64,000 nucleotides of DNA from Nocardioidaceae bacterium (GTDB taxonomy: Bacteria; Actinomycetota; Actinomycetes; Propionibacteriales; Nocardioidaceae): NCBI GenBank assembly GCA_017744365.1, contig JAGIBL010000001.1, forward strand, positions 1,237,416 through 1,301,415, given 5' to 3'. This document shows positions 28,543 to 37,110 of the stretch, piece by piece (positions within the stretch are counted from its first letter, which is position 1; every line of letters starts with the position of its first letter). A program made the position numbers and the translations under genes. Below the pieces are notes generated by a model that saw nothing but the letters and a program-made list of their open reading frames with translations, was not told the DNA's origin and made no database searches.

Positions 28543-29253
28543 TCAGCGAAGGTCGAGCCGCACCAGGTGGCCGCTGGTGACTGCGACCAGGAGGCCGCCG
28601 GGAATGCCGGTCGGTCGCAGGTACTGGAACTGCGGGTGCTGGACAGTGATCCGCCAGGCGACGCGGCCCGATCGGTCACGGGCGGTCAGCTGTTCCGGGT
28701 CCAGCTGGTCGAGGGGCCCGAAGTCGTACTGGGGCGGCACCGGTGTCGGGAACGGGTGCATTCCGCGTGGCACGTCGCGTCCGTCCGCAAGACGCGCCGA
28801 GATGAACCGTCCCGTCTCACGGTCGACCACGACGTCGGAGTTGTACGGCGCCCAGAACCGGAGCCGGTGCGGTCCCTCGAGGCCGATCACGGTGCCGCCG
28901 TCGGAGCCGAAGCCCTCGTCGCCGGGCATCCGGGTCTCCCAGATCAGGGTGCCATCGTCGAGGGCGAAGGCGCGCGGCACCTCGTCCGCGACGTACACCC
29001 GATCGCCGTCCACGGCCATCGCCTCGGGCACGGCGATCTCCCGCTTCCAGCGCACCGTGACCGGCAGGGTGCCATCCTCGCCCGGGTGCAGGGTCACCCC
29101 GGTCGCGATCTCGACGTCGGCGTTCGGATCCGGTGGCGCCGGTGTCCCGTCGAGTCCGAGGCGATCCGGTTCGCCGGCCCCGCATGCCGGCGCCACCGCG
29201 AAGATCCCGCCGGCGACGGACGCCCTCAGCAGAGCACGCCGCGAGATCGTCAC
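28543..29253 (-). CDS. Tat-exported putative lipoprotein with beta-propeller-like repeats
   Basis: The 236-residue protein starts with a twin-arginine-type signal (ISRRALLRA at residues 3-11), a hydrophobic stretch and Cys near residue 22 (VAPAC), suggesting Tat export with possible lipidation. The rest has short strand-rich blocks (VPEAMAVDGDRVYVADEV, FALDDGTLIWETRM) like PQQ or NHL propeller blades, but only a few of them. It is unidentified beyond that. GTG 29253 was chosen because it begins the Tat signal. Confidence 0.7.
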   Translation of the reverse strand: MTISRRALLRASVAGGIFAVAPACGAGEPDRLGLDGTPAPPDPNADVEIATGVTLHPGEDGTLPVTVRWKREIAVPEAMAVDGDRVYVADEVPRAFALDDGTLIWETRMPGDEGFGSDGGTVIGLEGPHRLRFWAPYNSDVVVDRETGRFISARLADGRDVPRGMHPFPTPVPPQYDFGPLDQLDPEQLTARDRSGRVAWRITVQHPQFQYLRPTGIPGGLLVAVTSGHLVRLDLR

Positions 29254-29269
29254 CCGGGCATCGTAGGTG

Positions 29270-29443
29270 TCAGCCGACGAAGACCTCGGGCTCGTGCTCC
29301 GACTGGGCCGCCTGGAGCTTCGCCAGCACGGTCTTGATCTGCTCGACGGTGTCCGCCTCATCGTGCCCGAAGCTCCGCAGGTAGGCGGTCATCCCGTGAC
29401 GCGCCAGATCGAGCTCGGCGTCGGTGAGATGGATGGTGTTCAT
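29270..29443 (-). CDS. 57-residue protein coupled to the response regulator
   Basis: This small acidic, helical protein (57 residues) starts at ATG 29443, overlapping the response-regulator stop by four bases (ATGA). GGAGAG lies immediately upstream. The gene ends 17 bases before the next gene. Codon use is normal. No family is recognised. Tight coupling to the two-component system suggests a role in it, which is inference. Confidence 0.65.
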   Translation of the reverse strand: MNTIHLTDAELDLARHGMTAYLRSFGHDEADTVEQIKTVLAKLQAAQSEHEPEVFVG

Positions 29444-30111
29444 CTCTCCAGCGTAGGCCGGTTCGTGCCCGGCGACGAGAGTCCGGCGTCGCGCGCGACG
29501 ACCACCGCGTGCGGCCGGTCGCGCAGGTCGAGCTTGGCGAACAGGTGCCGCACGTGCGTCTTCACGGTGGCCATGCTGATCACCAGCTCGTGGGCGATCT
29601 CGGTGTTGGAGCGGCCCGCACCGATGAGCGCGAGCACCTCGCGCTCGCGCGCGCTCAGGTCGGCGAAGCCAGGAGGTTCCCGGACCGGGGCCGGCGGCCG
29701 ATCGGCGAAGTGGCCCATCATCCGTTGCAGCACGGCCGGTGCCACCACGGGCTCCCCCGCCGCGGCCCGGCGGACCGCCTCGACCAGGCCGTCGGAGGTC
29801 ACGTCCTTGAGCAGGAACCCCACCGCGCCCGCGCGCAGCGCGTCCACCACGTGCTGGTCCACGTCGAAGGTGGTCAGCGCGAGCACCCGGGCACGGCTCG
29901 ACGCGGTGATGCGGCGGGTGGCCTCGACGCCGTCCATCACCGGCATCCGCAGGTCCATCAGCACCACGTCGGGCGCGTGCTCGGCAACCGCCGCCACCCC
30001 CTCGGCACCGTCGCGGGCCTCGGCGACCACGTCCAGGCCGGCCAGCTCGAGGATCAGCCGCAGTCCCTGGCGGACCATGTCCTGGTCGTCGACGACGAGC
30101 ACCCGGGTCAC
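29440..30111 (-). CDS. NarL/FixJ-type response regulator
   Basis: The 223-residue regulator has a receiver domain (VVDDQD at 6-11, phospho-Asp in VVLMDLRMP near 52, LLKD near 103-106) and a C-terminal LuxR helix-turn-helix at about 152-215 (LSAREREVLALIGAGRSNTEIA). The GTG start overlaps the kinase stop. The kinase has seven-helix-like membrane topology and a dedicated HisKA_3 domain, as usual for this pair. A divergent gene at 31367 encodes a membrane protein that may be its target. Confidence 0.93.
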   Translation of the reverse strand: MTRVLVVDDQDMVRQGLRLILELAGLDVVAEARDGAEGVAAVAEHAPDVVLMDLRMPVMDGVEATRRITASSRARVLALTTFDVDQHVVDALRAGAVGFLLKDVTSDGLVEAVRRAAAGEPVVAPAVLQRMMGHFADRPPAPVREPPGFADLSAREREVLALIGAGRSNTEIAHELVISMATVKTHVRHLFAKLDLRDRPHAVVVARDAGLSSPGTNRPTLER

Positions 30112-31271
30112 GACTGCTCCCCGACGGGCATCCGCACCTCGACCTCGAACCGGTCCTCGACCCGTCTGCCCGTGAAGCTGCCGCCGAGCAGCTCCGCCCG
30201 GTGCCGCATGCCGGTGAGCCCGCGCCCGGGATGCGCGGCGGTCCGCGGGGCGGCGTTGGAGGCGAGGACGCGCACGTGGTCAGGGTGCCAGTCCACGCGC
30301 ACGCTGACAGGGTTTCCGGGAGCGTGCCGGCCGGCGTTGGTCAGGCACTCGCGGACGATCCGGTTCACCGCGAGCGAGACGGGCGCGTGCCCGGGCGACG
30401 GGGTGCCGGTCTCGACGAGCTCGTTGGCGATGCCGGCCTCGCGGGCGCGGCGGGAGAGCTCGGCGATGCCGTCGGTGGCGCTCTCGGGTGCCGTCGGCGC
30501 GAGCACGCCGAGCACGGACCGCATCTCGCCCAGGGTGCGGTGCGCCGTCCGGCGGATGGCCTCGACCGGCTCGGCGGCCCGTCCGGGATCGACCCGCAGC
30601 GCGGTGCCAGCCGCCTCGGCCTGGATCGCGATCAGGGTGAGCTCGTGGCCGACCACGTCGTGCAGCTCCTGGGCGATCCGGGCACGCTCGGCGCCGACCG
30701 CGGCCTCCTCGGCCCGGTCCCGCTCGTCGGCCAGCTCGCGGGTCAGCGCGGCCAGCGCCTCGTTCTGCCCGCGCAGGTGGCGGACCACGCGGCCCGCCAG
30801 CACCGGGGCCAGCACCACCAGCACCGCGCCGATCGCCGCCACCGGGGCCTCGGGGCCGAGCAGGGTGCCGACCACGGCGGTCGCGGCGGCCCACGCGGAC
30901 ACCAGTGCGACCGCCGTACGGGGCTCGCCGTCGGCGCCGAGGGCGAAGAACTGCAGGATCACCACCACGAACCCGAGCACCGGGTAGCCGTCGAGCGGGA
31001 TCAGCTGGAAGGACGCGGAGACGAGCGCGGCCTCGACCGGCAGCGTGCGCCGCCACGCGAGCGGCAGGGTGGCACCGAGGACGTAGAGCTCGGCGAGCCC
31101 GTGCCCGGCGATCGGCCAGATCGCGTTCTGCACCAGGGCGGCGACCACGAAGACGACAGCGAGCGCCGCATCGAGGCGGGTGCTGCGCAGGCGTTCGACC
31201 AGGTCCACCCCGGGAGCGTAGGGCGTGGCGCGGCTCTCCGGCATCAGCCCGCGGGCTGACTCCGCGCTCAC
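30108..31271 (-). CDS. Sensor histidine kinase, HisKA_3 family
   Basis: The 387-residue kinase has several transmembrane helices in the first ~160 residues. The phospho-acceptor block is ERARIAQELHDVVGHELTLIA (His near 205), and an ATP-binding domain follows with VRECLTNAGRHAPGN near 295 and GRGLTGMRHR near 350. It is a partner for the NarL-type regulator 29440-30111 (four-base overlap). The start is uncertain between GTG 31271, ATG 31244 and GTG 31208. A perfect 16-base palindrome (31244-31259) covers the second of these. Confidence 0.9.
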   Translation of the reverse strand: MSAESARGLMPESRATPYAPGVDLVERLRSTRLDAALAVVFVVAALVQNAIWPIAGHGLAELYVLGATLPLAWRRTLPVEAALVSASFQLIPLDGYPVLGFVVVILQFFALGADGEPRTAVALVSAWAAATAVVGTLLGPEAPVAAIGAVLVVLAPVLAGRVVRHLRGQNEALAALTRELADERDRAEEAAVGAERARIAQELHDVVGHELTLIAIQAEAAGTALRVDPGRAAEPVEAIRRTAHRTLGEMRSVLGVLAPTAPESATDGIAELSRRAREAGIANELVETGTPSPGHAPVSLAVNRIVRECLTNAGRHAPGNPVSVRVDWHPDHVRVLASNAAPRTAAHPGRGLTGMRHRAELLGGSFTGRRVEDRFEVEVRMPVGEQS

Positions 31272-31366
31272 CCCCCGGGCTCGGCGAGGACCGGCCCGCG
31301 GAGCGATGTGGCGGGCCCCGGCGGATTTCTACGGTCGTCCCACCTGAACCGACGAAAGGAAATCTC

Positions 31367-32059
31367 ATGTCCACGATGCACCTCGACCGCGAGACCGTCG
31401 CGGTCCCCCGCGCGGGCGATCCGGTGCGGATCAGCACCTTCTTCGGGCTGGCGTTCACCGCCTGCCAGCTCGCCGTGATGGTGGCGATGGCGATCTTCGT
31501 GCTGCCGCACGGAGGCAATCCGAGCGACCCGGCCCTGGGTCGTGGCCGCAACGTGCTCGACGCGATCGACCTGTACCGGGCCGGCAACTACGCGTTCATG
31601 ATCTCCGGCACGATGCTGCTCGGCTTCCTGGGCGCGGTGGGCTACCGGATGCGAAGGGCCGACGGCACCGGCATCCTGGCCACCGTCGCGGTCGCGGCCG
31701 GCACGCTGCTCACGCTGATCTGGCCGCTCGGCGGCCTGCTGCACGACATCGCGCTCGAGGTCGCCGACTCCGGCACCGACCCGCGCATCCTCGGCGGCTG
31801 GGACGCGGCCGCGCCGTTCTCGCTGGCGTTCTCTGTGCTGCCGCGGGTGTTCTTCCTGGGCGCCCTGGTCCTCGGCCTGCGGGCGACGGGCTCCTCGCCG
31901 TGGCTGCGGAAGACCGGCGTGGTCCTGATCGTGCTCTCGGTCGTGGGCAGCGCGACGCTGGTCAGCGGGGCCCTGTTCCCCCTGCTCGCGCTGAGCAGCC
32001 TGGGCTACGAGCTCTGGGTGGGCGCGCTCGCCTGGACCTGGCTGCGCTCGGAGTCCTGA
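31367..32059 (+). CDS. Multi-pass membrane protein of unknown function
   Basis: The 230-residue protein has about six hydrophobic helices (for example 22-45, 75-95, 105-130, 155-175, 180-205 and 205-225). It starts at ATG 31367 behind GAAAGGAA. It is divergent from the sensor kinase and may be controlled by that system. Its last 55 bases overlap the convergent acyltransferase gene. No enzymatic motif is seen. Confidence 0.75.
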   Translation: MSTMHLDRETVAVPRAGDPVRISTFFGLAFTACQLAVMVAMAIFVLPHGGNPSDPALGRGRNVLDAIDLYRAGNYAFMISGTMLLGFLGAVGYRMRRADGTGILATVAVAAGTLLTLIWPLGGLLHDIALEVADSGTDPRILGGWDAAAPFSLAFSVLPRVFFLGALVLGLRATGSSPWLRKTGVVLIVLSVVGSATLVSGALFPLLALSSLGYELWVGALAWTWLRSES

Positions 32060-32742
32060 GAGCCGGCCATCATGGCGGCGACCTCAGCGGTGGTCCAGGC
32101 CGGGCGGACGTCGTCCGTGCGGGAGCCGACCCAGCCGAGACCCGGCTCCAGGCGGCGGACCACCTTGGCGGGAACCCCGGCCACCACCGCGTGGTCGGGG
32201 ATCTCGCCGCGTACGACGGAGCCGGCGCCGACCACGACGTTCCGGCCGATGCTCGCCCCGGGCAGGATGATGGCGCCGTGGCCCACCCAGGTGCCGGCGC
32301 CGACGCGGACCGGCTGGTGCGCTCCCAGCTGGAGTCCGATCGGCGTCTCCGGGTCTTGGTAGCCGTGGCTGGCGTCGGAGACGAACACGTCCCGGCCGAA
32401 CCAGACATCGTCGCCGATCTCGATGCAGGAGTGCGCGGTCAGGATCGAGCCGGCCCCGATCACGCAGCGGTCGCCGATCACCAGCCCGCGAGCGGGCACG
32501 TCCGGGTCGTCGGGGGCGTACCCGACCAGCAGCGTGCAGTGCGCACCGACGAGGGTGTTCTCGCCGAGGTGGATCGAGCCGGTGCCGAACATCGTGCCGG
32601 TCGGGTAGGTGATGAAGCTGCCCGCGCCGAAGGTGCCGAACGTCTCGGCCAGGTCGGTGCCCGGCTGGATCGCCCCGGCGCGCTCGACCCAGCGGCGTCC
32701 GGCATGGACGGCACGGTTGAGGAGGCGGCGGGACCAGGGCAC
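32005..32742 (-). CDS. Hexapeptide-repeat acyltransferase (left-handed beta helix)
   Basis: The 245-residue protein has hexapeptide repeats through residues 60-200 (GLVIGDRCVIGAGSILTAHSCIEIGDDVWFG, VRVGAGTWVGHGAIILPGASIGRNVVVGAG). The catalytic-type His is in DASHGYQDPE. This matches sugar O-acyltransferases or maltose-acetyltransferase-like enzymes. The acceptor is unknown. The gene overlaps the convergent membrane protein gene by 55 bases. The start is GTG 32742. Confidence 0.85.
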   Translation of the reverse strand: MPWSRRLLNRAVHAGRRWVERAGAIQPGTDLAETFGTFGAGSFITYPTGTMFGTGSIHLGENTLVGAHCTLLVGYAPDDPDVPARGLVIGDRCVIGAGSILTAHSCIEIGDDVWFGRDVFVSDASHGYQDPETPIGLQLGAHQPVRVGAGTWVGHGAIILPGASIGRNVVVGAGSVVRGEIPDHAVVAGVPAKVVRRLEPGLGWVGSRTDDVRPAWTTAEVAAMMAGSQDSERSQVQASAPTQSS

Positions 32743-32758
32743 GAGCGGAGGCTACCGC

Positions 32759-34054
32759 TCAGCCCCGGTGCGCCGGCAGCCGAACCTGGAAGTGCGCACC
32801 GGACCCGTCGAGCAGCTCCACCTCCCCGCCGAGGCGCTCGGCGACGGTGCGCACGATCGCGAGCCCGAGGCCGGCGCCGCCGTCGCGCCGGTGCTCGCCA
32901 CGGGTGAACCGCTCGAAGACCTGCTCGCGAAGCCCGGGTTCCACGCCGGGCCCGTCGTCGAGGACGTCGAGACGAACCGTCTCGTCTCGTAGGGCGACAC
33001 CGACCGTGACCGTGCCGGTGGCATGCCGGGCGGCGTTCTCGAGCAGGTTGCGGACCAGGTGCCTCAGCTCCTCCCGGTCGCCGTGCACCGGACCGGCGGA
33101 GACGCCGGAGGTGTCGACAACCACCGGGGTGATCGCCCGCAACCGCGCGGCCTCCTCGAGGACCAGGTCGTCCAGGTCGACACCGGTCAGCACGGGCCGG
33201 GTGCCGGCCTGGTCACGGGCGAGGAAGAGCAGCTGCCGGACGATCCGCTCCATGCCCGCGTTCTCGGCCAGCAGCGCGGCCGGGCTCGGGTCGTCCCCGG
33301 ACTCGAGCATCGCGCGGGTGGCGGCCAGCGGGCTGAGCAGCTCGTGCGAGGCGTCCGCGACGAACTCGTGCTCGCGTGCGCGGGCCTCCTCCAGGCGAGC
33401 CAGCATCGCGTTCATGGTCCGGGCGAGCCGGCCGACCTCGTCGCGCGACGGCGGCTCGGGCACCCGCCTGCCCAGGTCGGTGCTGGAGATCGCGGCCACG
33501 TCGGCACGGATCCGCTCGACGGGACGCAGTGCCCGGCCGACCAGCAGCCAGGTGGCCAGCGCGGTCACGGCCAGCCCACCAGGCACGGCGACGTACAGGA
33601 GGTGCCGGAGGCCCGCGGTGGCCTCGCGGACGGACTCGGTGCTGTCGCCGACATAGACGGTGCCGGAGCCGCCGGGTCCGGTCACGTGCCGCGCCCAGAC
33701 GCGGTACTCCTCGGTCTCCTGGTCGTCGGGGGCGCGCAGCTGCCGCAGCACCGGGCTGCCCTCGGCCGTGAAGGTGGCGATGGCCGGCTGCCCGCGCAGG
33801 TTGGGCGAGGCGGCCAGCACGCTGCCGTCGTCACCAACCACCTGGACGAGCCCGTCCCCGGCGTCCGGCAGGTCGGCGCACAGGCTGCCGTCGCGCACCT
33901 GTGCGGCCATCTCGGCGAGCCGCGCCAGGCTGGCCCGGTCCGAGCTGGTGGTCAGCGAGTGGTCGAGCCGCACGACGAGGAGCACCGAGCCGGCCGCCAG
34001 CACCACCGCGCTGAGCAGCGAGGCGACGAGGGTGATCCGGGTGCGCAGGCTCAT
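32759..34054 (-). CDS. Sensor histidine kinase (HAMP, HisKA), OmpR partner
   Basis: The 431-residue kinase has a first transmembrane helix at 8-27, an extracytoplasmic sensor region (about 30-155), a second helix near 155-175, a HAMP region (about 175-230), and HisKA with HEFVADASHELLSPL (His near 237). The ATPase has HLVRNLLENAARHA near 330 and DDGPGVEP near 365. It ends three bases after the response-regulator stop. It is the pair of 34058-34735. Confidence 0.93.
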   Translation of the reverse strand: MSLRTRITLVASLLSAVVLAAGSVLLVVRLDHSLTTSSDRASLARLAEMAAQVRDGSLCADLPDAGDGLVQVVGDDGSVLAASPNLRGQPAIATFTAEGSPVLRQLRAPDDQETEEYRVWARHVTGPGGSGTVYVGDSTESVREATAGLRHLLYVAVPGGLAVTALATWLLVGRALRPVERIRADVAAISSTDLGRRVPEPPSRDEVGRLARTMNAMLARLEEARAREHEFVADASHELLSPLAATRAMLESGDDPSPAALLAENAGMERIVRQLLFLARDQAGTRPVLTGVDLDDLVLEEAARLRAITPVVVDTSGVSAGPVHGDREELRHLVRNLLENAARHATGTVTVGVALRDETVRLDVLDDGPGVEPGLREQVFERFTRGEHRRDGGAGLGLAIVRTVAERLGGEVELLDGSGAHFQVRLPAHRG

Positions 34055-34057
34055 CGC

Positions 34058-34735
34058 TCAGCCGCCCTCCGGGTGCAGCCGGTAGCCGACGAGACGGACC
34101 GTCTCGATCGCGTCGCGCCCGAACGGCCGGTCCACCTTGAGCCGGACCTGGCGGACGTTGACCTCCACGATGTTGGGGTCGCCGTCGAAGGTGAAGTCCC
34201 AGACGTTCTCGAGGATCGCGCGCTTGGAGAGCACCTCGCCGGGGTGGCGCATCAGGAACTCGAGCACCGCGAACTGCCGCGGGGTCAGGACGATCTCGGT
34301 CTCGCCCCGCCAGACCCGGTGCGCGGCAGGGTCGAGCCGGAGGTCGCCGGCGGCCAGGACCGTCGGCCGTTCCACCGCGGGCCGGCGCACCAGGGCACGG
34401 ATCCGGGCGCGCAGCACCACCATGGAGAACGGCTTGGCCAGGTAGTCGTCGGCGCCCGCGTCCAGGGCGTGCGCCTCGTCGCGCTCGCCGACCCGTGCGG
34501 TCAGGATCAGCACCGGCGTCCAGTCGCCGGCCTTGCGGAGACGCTCGCACAGCTCTTCGCCGGCGAGCCCGGGCAGCATCGAGTCCAGCACCAGGGCGTC
34601 GTACCGGTTCTCCTCGGCCAGCCACAGCCCTTCGGCTCCGTCGGCGGAGACGTCGACCGAGTAGCCCTCGTGCTCCAGGCCTCGCTTCACCGCGGCGGTG
34701 ACCCGGACGTCGTCGTCCACGACGAGGATCCGCAT
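34058..34735 (-). CDS. OmpR/PhoB-type response regulator
   Basis: The 225-residue regulator has a receiver domain (VVDDD at 5-9, phospho-Asp in ALVLDSMLPG near 51, KPF near 100-102) and a winged-helix DNA-binding domain at about 130-222 (LTPRQFAVLEFLMRHPGEVLSK). It is followed by its kinase, and a divergent PepSY gene lies upstream. Tandem CTGAA/TTCAG repeats at 34760-34823 in the shared promoter region are candidate binding sites. Confidence 0.93.
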   Translation of the reverse strand: MRILVVDDDVRVTAAVKRGLEHEGYSVDVSADGAEGLWLAEENRYDALVLDSMLPGLAGEELCERLRKAGDWTPVLILTARVGERDEAHALDAGADDYLAKPFSMVVLRARIRALVRRPAVERPTVLAAGDLRLDPAAHRVWRGETEIVLTPRQFAVLEFLMRHPGEVLSKRAILENVWDFTFDGDPNIVEVNVRQVRLKVDRPFGRDAIETVRLVGYRLHPEGG

Positions 34736-34759
34736 GGGACCCAGCGTGGCACCGATCCG

Positions 34760-34823
34760 CTGAAGGCGCGCTGAACGCCGGCGGAAGCACGCTCTTCAGC
34801 CCCGTTCTTCAGGCTGGCCTCAG
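34760..34823. promoter_or_regulatory. Candidate OmpR-type operator array
   Basis: Two CTGAA boxes (CTGAAG at 34760, CTGAAC at 34771) are 11 bases apart. Three boxes in the opposite orientation follow: CTTCAG at 34794, CTTCAG at 34807 and CCTCAG at 34818. Spacings of 11 to 13 bases, about one helical turn, fit tandem OmpR-family binding. The array lies between the response-regulator gene and the PepSY gene and overlaps the expected promoters of both. Confidence 0.55.
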
Positions 34824-34862
34824 CGCCGACGTGGCACGGTGGAGCCGACGGAAGGAGCCGAG

Positions 34863-35174
34863 ATGAGGAAGCGCACGAAGGTCTCGATCGTGGCGGCCGT
34901 GCTCGTGGCCGGGTCGGTCGGGGCGGGCGGAGCCGCGATCGCGGGCAACGGCGGCGACGACGAGGGCCATGTGACCGGGCAGCAGGCGGAGCAGGCGAAG
35001 GCCGCGGCGCTGAAGGCCACCGGCGGAGGTCACGCCAACGCGGTCGAGCGCGACTCCGAGAACGGAGCCACCTGGGAGGTCGAGGTGAAGAAGCCCGACG
35101 GCACCCAGGTCGACGTGCGGCTCGACGCCGACTACCGGGTCGTCGTCATCGAGCCCGACGGCGAAGGCGGCTGA
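34863..35174 (+). CDS. Exported PepSY-domain protein
   Basis: The 103-residue protein has a signal peptide (MRKRTKVSIVAAVLVAGSVGAGG) and one PepSY domain (TGQQAEQAKAAALKATGG, TWEVEVKKPDGTQVDVRLDADYRVV, about 37-97). PepSY modules are thought to inhibit proteases or sense ligands outside the cell. GGAAGGAG precedes ATG 34863. Divergence from the OmpR-type system suggests it is a regulon member or accessory sensor, a common arrangement. Confidence 0.85.
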   Translation: MRKRTKVSIVAAVLVAGSVGAGGAAIAGNGGDDEGHVTGQQAEQAKAAALKATGGGHANAVERDSENGATWEVEVKKPDGTQVDVRLDADYRVVVIEPDGEGG

Positions 35175-35224
35175 CCGCGCGTCGTACGGTGTCCTCCAGG
35201 GAATCGATGCGAGGGAGGACGGAC

Positions 35225-36079
35225 GTGACGGAGATCGACCGAGTAGGCGTCGTCGGTGCGGGACTGATGGGGGCGGGCATCGCCGAGGTGTGCGCCCGGG
35301 CCGGCAAGGACGTCATCGCGGTGGAGTCCAGCGACGCGGCCGCGGAGGCGGGCCTGAAGAGGCTGACGACGTCGCTGCAGCGGGCCGAGTCGCGCGGCAA
35401 GATCGACTCGGCTGCTGACGTGCTCACCCGGATCCGGGTCAGCACCGACCTCGACGACCTCGCCGACCGCCAGCTGGTGGTCGAGGCGATCGTCGAGGAG
35501 GAGCACGCCAAGACCGACCTGTTCGCCCGGCTGGACAAGATCGTCACCGCGCCGGACGCGATCCTGGCCTCGAACACGTCCTCGATCCCGATCATGAAGC
35601 TCGGCGTGGTGACACAGCGGCCGACCAACGTGATCGGCATCCACTTCTTCAACCCCGTTCCGGTGCTCTCCCTGGTCGAGCTCGTGCCGAGCCTGCTGAC
35701 CAGCGAGGAGACCCACGAGCGGGCGCGGGCGTTCGTCCAGGACGACCTCGGCAAGCGCGCCATCGACTGCCAGGACCGGGCCGGGTTCGTGGTGAACGCG
35801 CTGCTGATCCCGTTCATCCTCTCCGCGATCCGGATGATGGAGTCCGGGTTCGCGACCGCCGAGGACATCGACCAGGGCCTCGTGCTCGGAGCCGCGCACC
35901 CGCAGGGTCCGCTCGCGCTGGCCGACCTGATCGGGCTCGACACGACGAAGGCGATCGCGGAGTCCCTGTACGACGAGTTCAAGGAGCAGCTCTACGCTCC
36001 CCCGCCGCTGCTGATCCGGATGGTCGAGGCGGGCCTGCTCGGCCGCAAGACCGGGCGCGGGTTCTACACCTACGGCTGA
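35225..36079 (+). CDS. 3-hydroxyacyl-CoA (3-hydroxybutyryl-CoA) dehydrogenase
   Basis: The 284-residue NAD-dependent enzyme has the nucleotide motif GAGLMGAGIA (about 11-20) and active-site blocks SNTSSIPI (about 120) and HFFNPVPVLSLVE with the catalytic His near 140. Its C-terminal helical domain ends GRKTGRGFYTYG. It oxidises 3-hydroxyacyl-CoA in beta-oxidation or butyrate/PHB pathways. GTG 35225 is favoured by GGGAGG six bases upstream; an ATG at 35207 lies within the ribosome binding region. It is a stand-alone gene. Confidence 0.92.
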   Translation: MTEIDRVGVVGAGLMGAGIAEVCARAGKDVIAVESSDAAAEAGLKRLTTSLQRAESRGKIDSAADVLTRIRVSTDLDDLADRQLVVEAIVEEEHAKTDLFARLDKIVTAPDAILASNTSSIPIMKLGVVTQRPTNVIGIHFFNPVPVLSLVELVPSLLTSEETHERARAFVQDDLGKRAIDCQDRAGFVVNALLIPFILSAIRMMESGFATAEDIDQGLVLGAAHPQGPLALADLIGLDTTKAIAESLYDEFKEQLYAPPPLLIRMVEAGLLGRKTGRGFYTYG

Positions 36080-36083
36080 GCCG

Positions 36084-36461
36084 TCAAGGCGCGCTCCGGA
36101 AGTTGTCCAGGAAGCGGCGGAAGAGTCCTCCGCGGCGGGGCAAGGCCGGCTCCGGCGGCGGCGCGGTCTTGCGCTGCGTGGCGATCGGCTGGTCGTAGTC
36201 CGCGCGCACGATCGCGTCCACGATCTGCTCCTCGGTGAAGTCCTCGGATCCCTCGATCTCGGGGACGAACCCGACCAGCACGCCGTTGCGCATCACCTGC
36301 GCCTCGAGCGACGGGGTGTCGTCGGAGTCCCAGGTGACCTCGCGCCCGTCGGGCAGCCGGATGCTGATCCCGAACTGGTAGACGCCGACGCGAGCCAGGT
36401 CGGCGTTGGTGCCGCGGTCGCGCAGGGCGTCGACGACGCGGCGGGCCTTGAACTCCTCCAT
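36084..36461 (-). CDS. Conserved hypothetical protein, 125 residues
   Basis: This soluble protein contains strand-rich segments (VGVYQFGISIRLPDGREVTWDSDDT) and a Pro/Arg-rich C-terminus (PPPEPALPRRGGLFRRFLDNF). It starts at ATG 36461. It faces the dehydrogenase gene tail to tail with four bases between the stops. No family is recognised. Codon use agrees with neighbouring genes. Confidence 0.65.
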   Translation of the reverse strand: MEEFKARRVVDALRDRGTNADLARVGVYQFGISIRLPDGREVTWDSDDTPSLEAQVMRNGVLVGFVPEIEGSEDFTEEQIVDAIVRADYDQPIATQRKTAPPPEPALPRRGGLFRRFLDNFRSAP

Positions 36462-36498
36462 GCCCGTGGAGCGTACCCGCGGACGCTAGCCTTCGAAG

Positions 36499-36786
36499 GT
36501 GCCGCGACTCCTCGCTCTGGTCGGCCTGCTGGTCGCCGGGATGCTCAGCCTGCCGCTCGCGGCGTTCTTCCTCGACGGCGAGGGCAACGAGAACTGGATC
36601 CTCCCCGCGCAGGTCGGCGCGATAGCGCTCCTGGGAGCAGCCGTGGGCGTCGCGGTCCCCGGGTTCACCCGCCGTTCGTCGAACGCGCGGCGCCGGGCGC
36701 TCGCGGGAGCGGTCTGGGGTGTGGTGATGGCGGTGGTGGGCGTGGTGACGTTCTTCCTGGTCCTCAGCGGTTTCGACGGCGCCTGA
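36499..36786 (+). CDS. Small membrane protein, 95 residues
   Basis: The 95-residue protein has three hydrophobic segments (about 3-22, 36-56 and 70-91) linked by short charged loops. The start is GTG 36499. It is divergent from the 36084-36461 gene. The function is unknown. Confidence 0.65.
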   Translation: MPRLLALVGLLVAGMLSLPLAAFFLDGEGNENWILPAQVGAIALLGAAVGVAVPGFTRRSSNARRRALAGAVWGVVMAVVGVVTFFLVLSGFDGA

Positions 36787-36849
36787 GGCTGGCGTACGAC
36801 GGCTCGCGGGGTGATCCTGAAAGGGTCCGCTCCACTCCTGGAGGTGCCC

Positions 36850-37083
36850 ATGATCCCGAACTACACCAGCGTCTACGACAACACCTGGGACGCCACCACC
36901 TGGGCGCTCGTCTTCACCATCTTCGTCACGTGCTTCGTCGGCCTGATGGTGGCTCTCATCGGGGCGATCCACCACGCCAGTCAGGCCAGTCTCGAGCCGC
37001 CCCCGGTGAAGCAGCACCAGCACCGGCACCTCTCCCGGCCGCACTGGTTCGGGCGTCACCACGGGACGCCGGCGCACATCTGA
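36850..37083 (+). CDS. Small membrane protein with His-rich tail
   Basis: The 77-residue protein has one transmembrane helix (about 18-42) and a C-terminal tail rich in His (HQHRHLSRPHWFGRHH). GGAGG seven bases upstream supports ATG 36850 over 36811. The His-rich tail could bind metal; this is inference. Confidence 0.65.
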   Translation: MIPNYTSVYDNTWDATTWALVFTIFVTCFVGLMVALIGAIHHASQASLEPPPVKQHQHRHLSRPHWFGRHHGTPAHI

Positions 37084-37110
37084 CCGCCGCCTCGGGCGTC
37101 CGGGCTGAGC

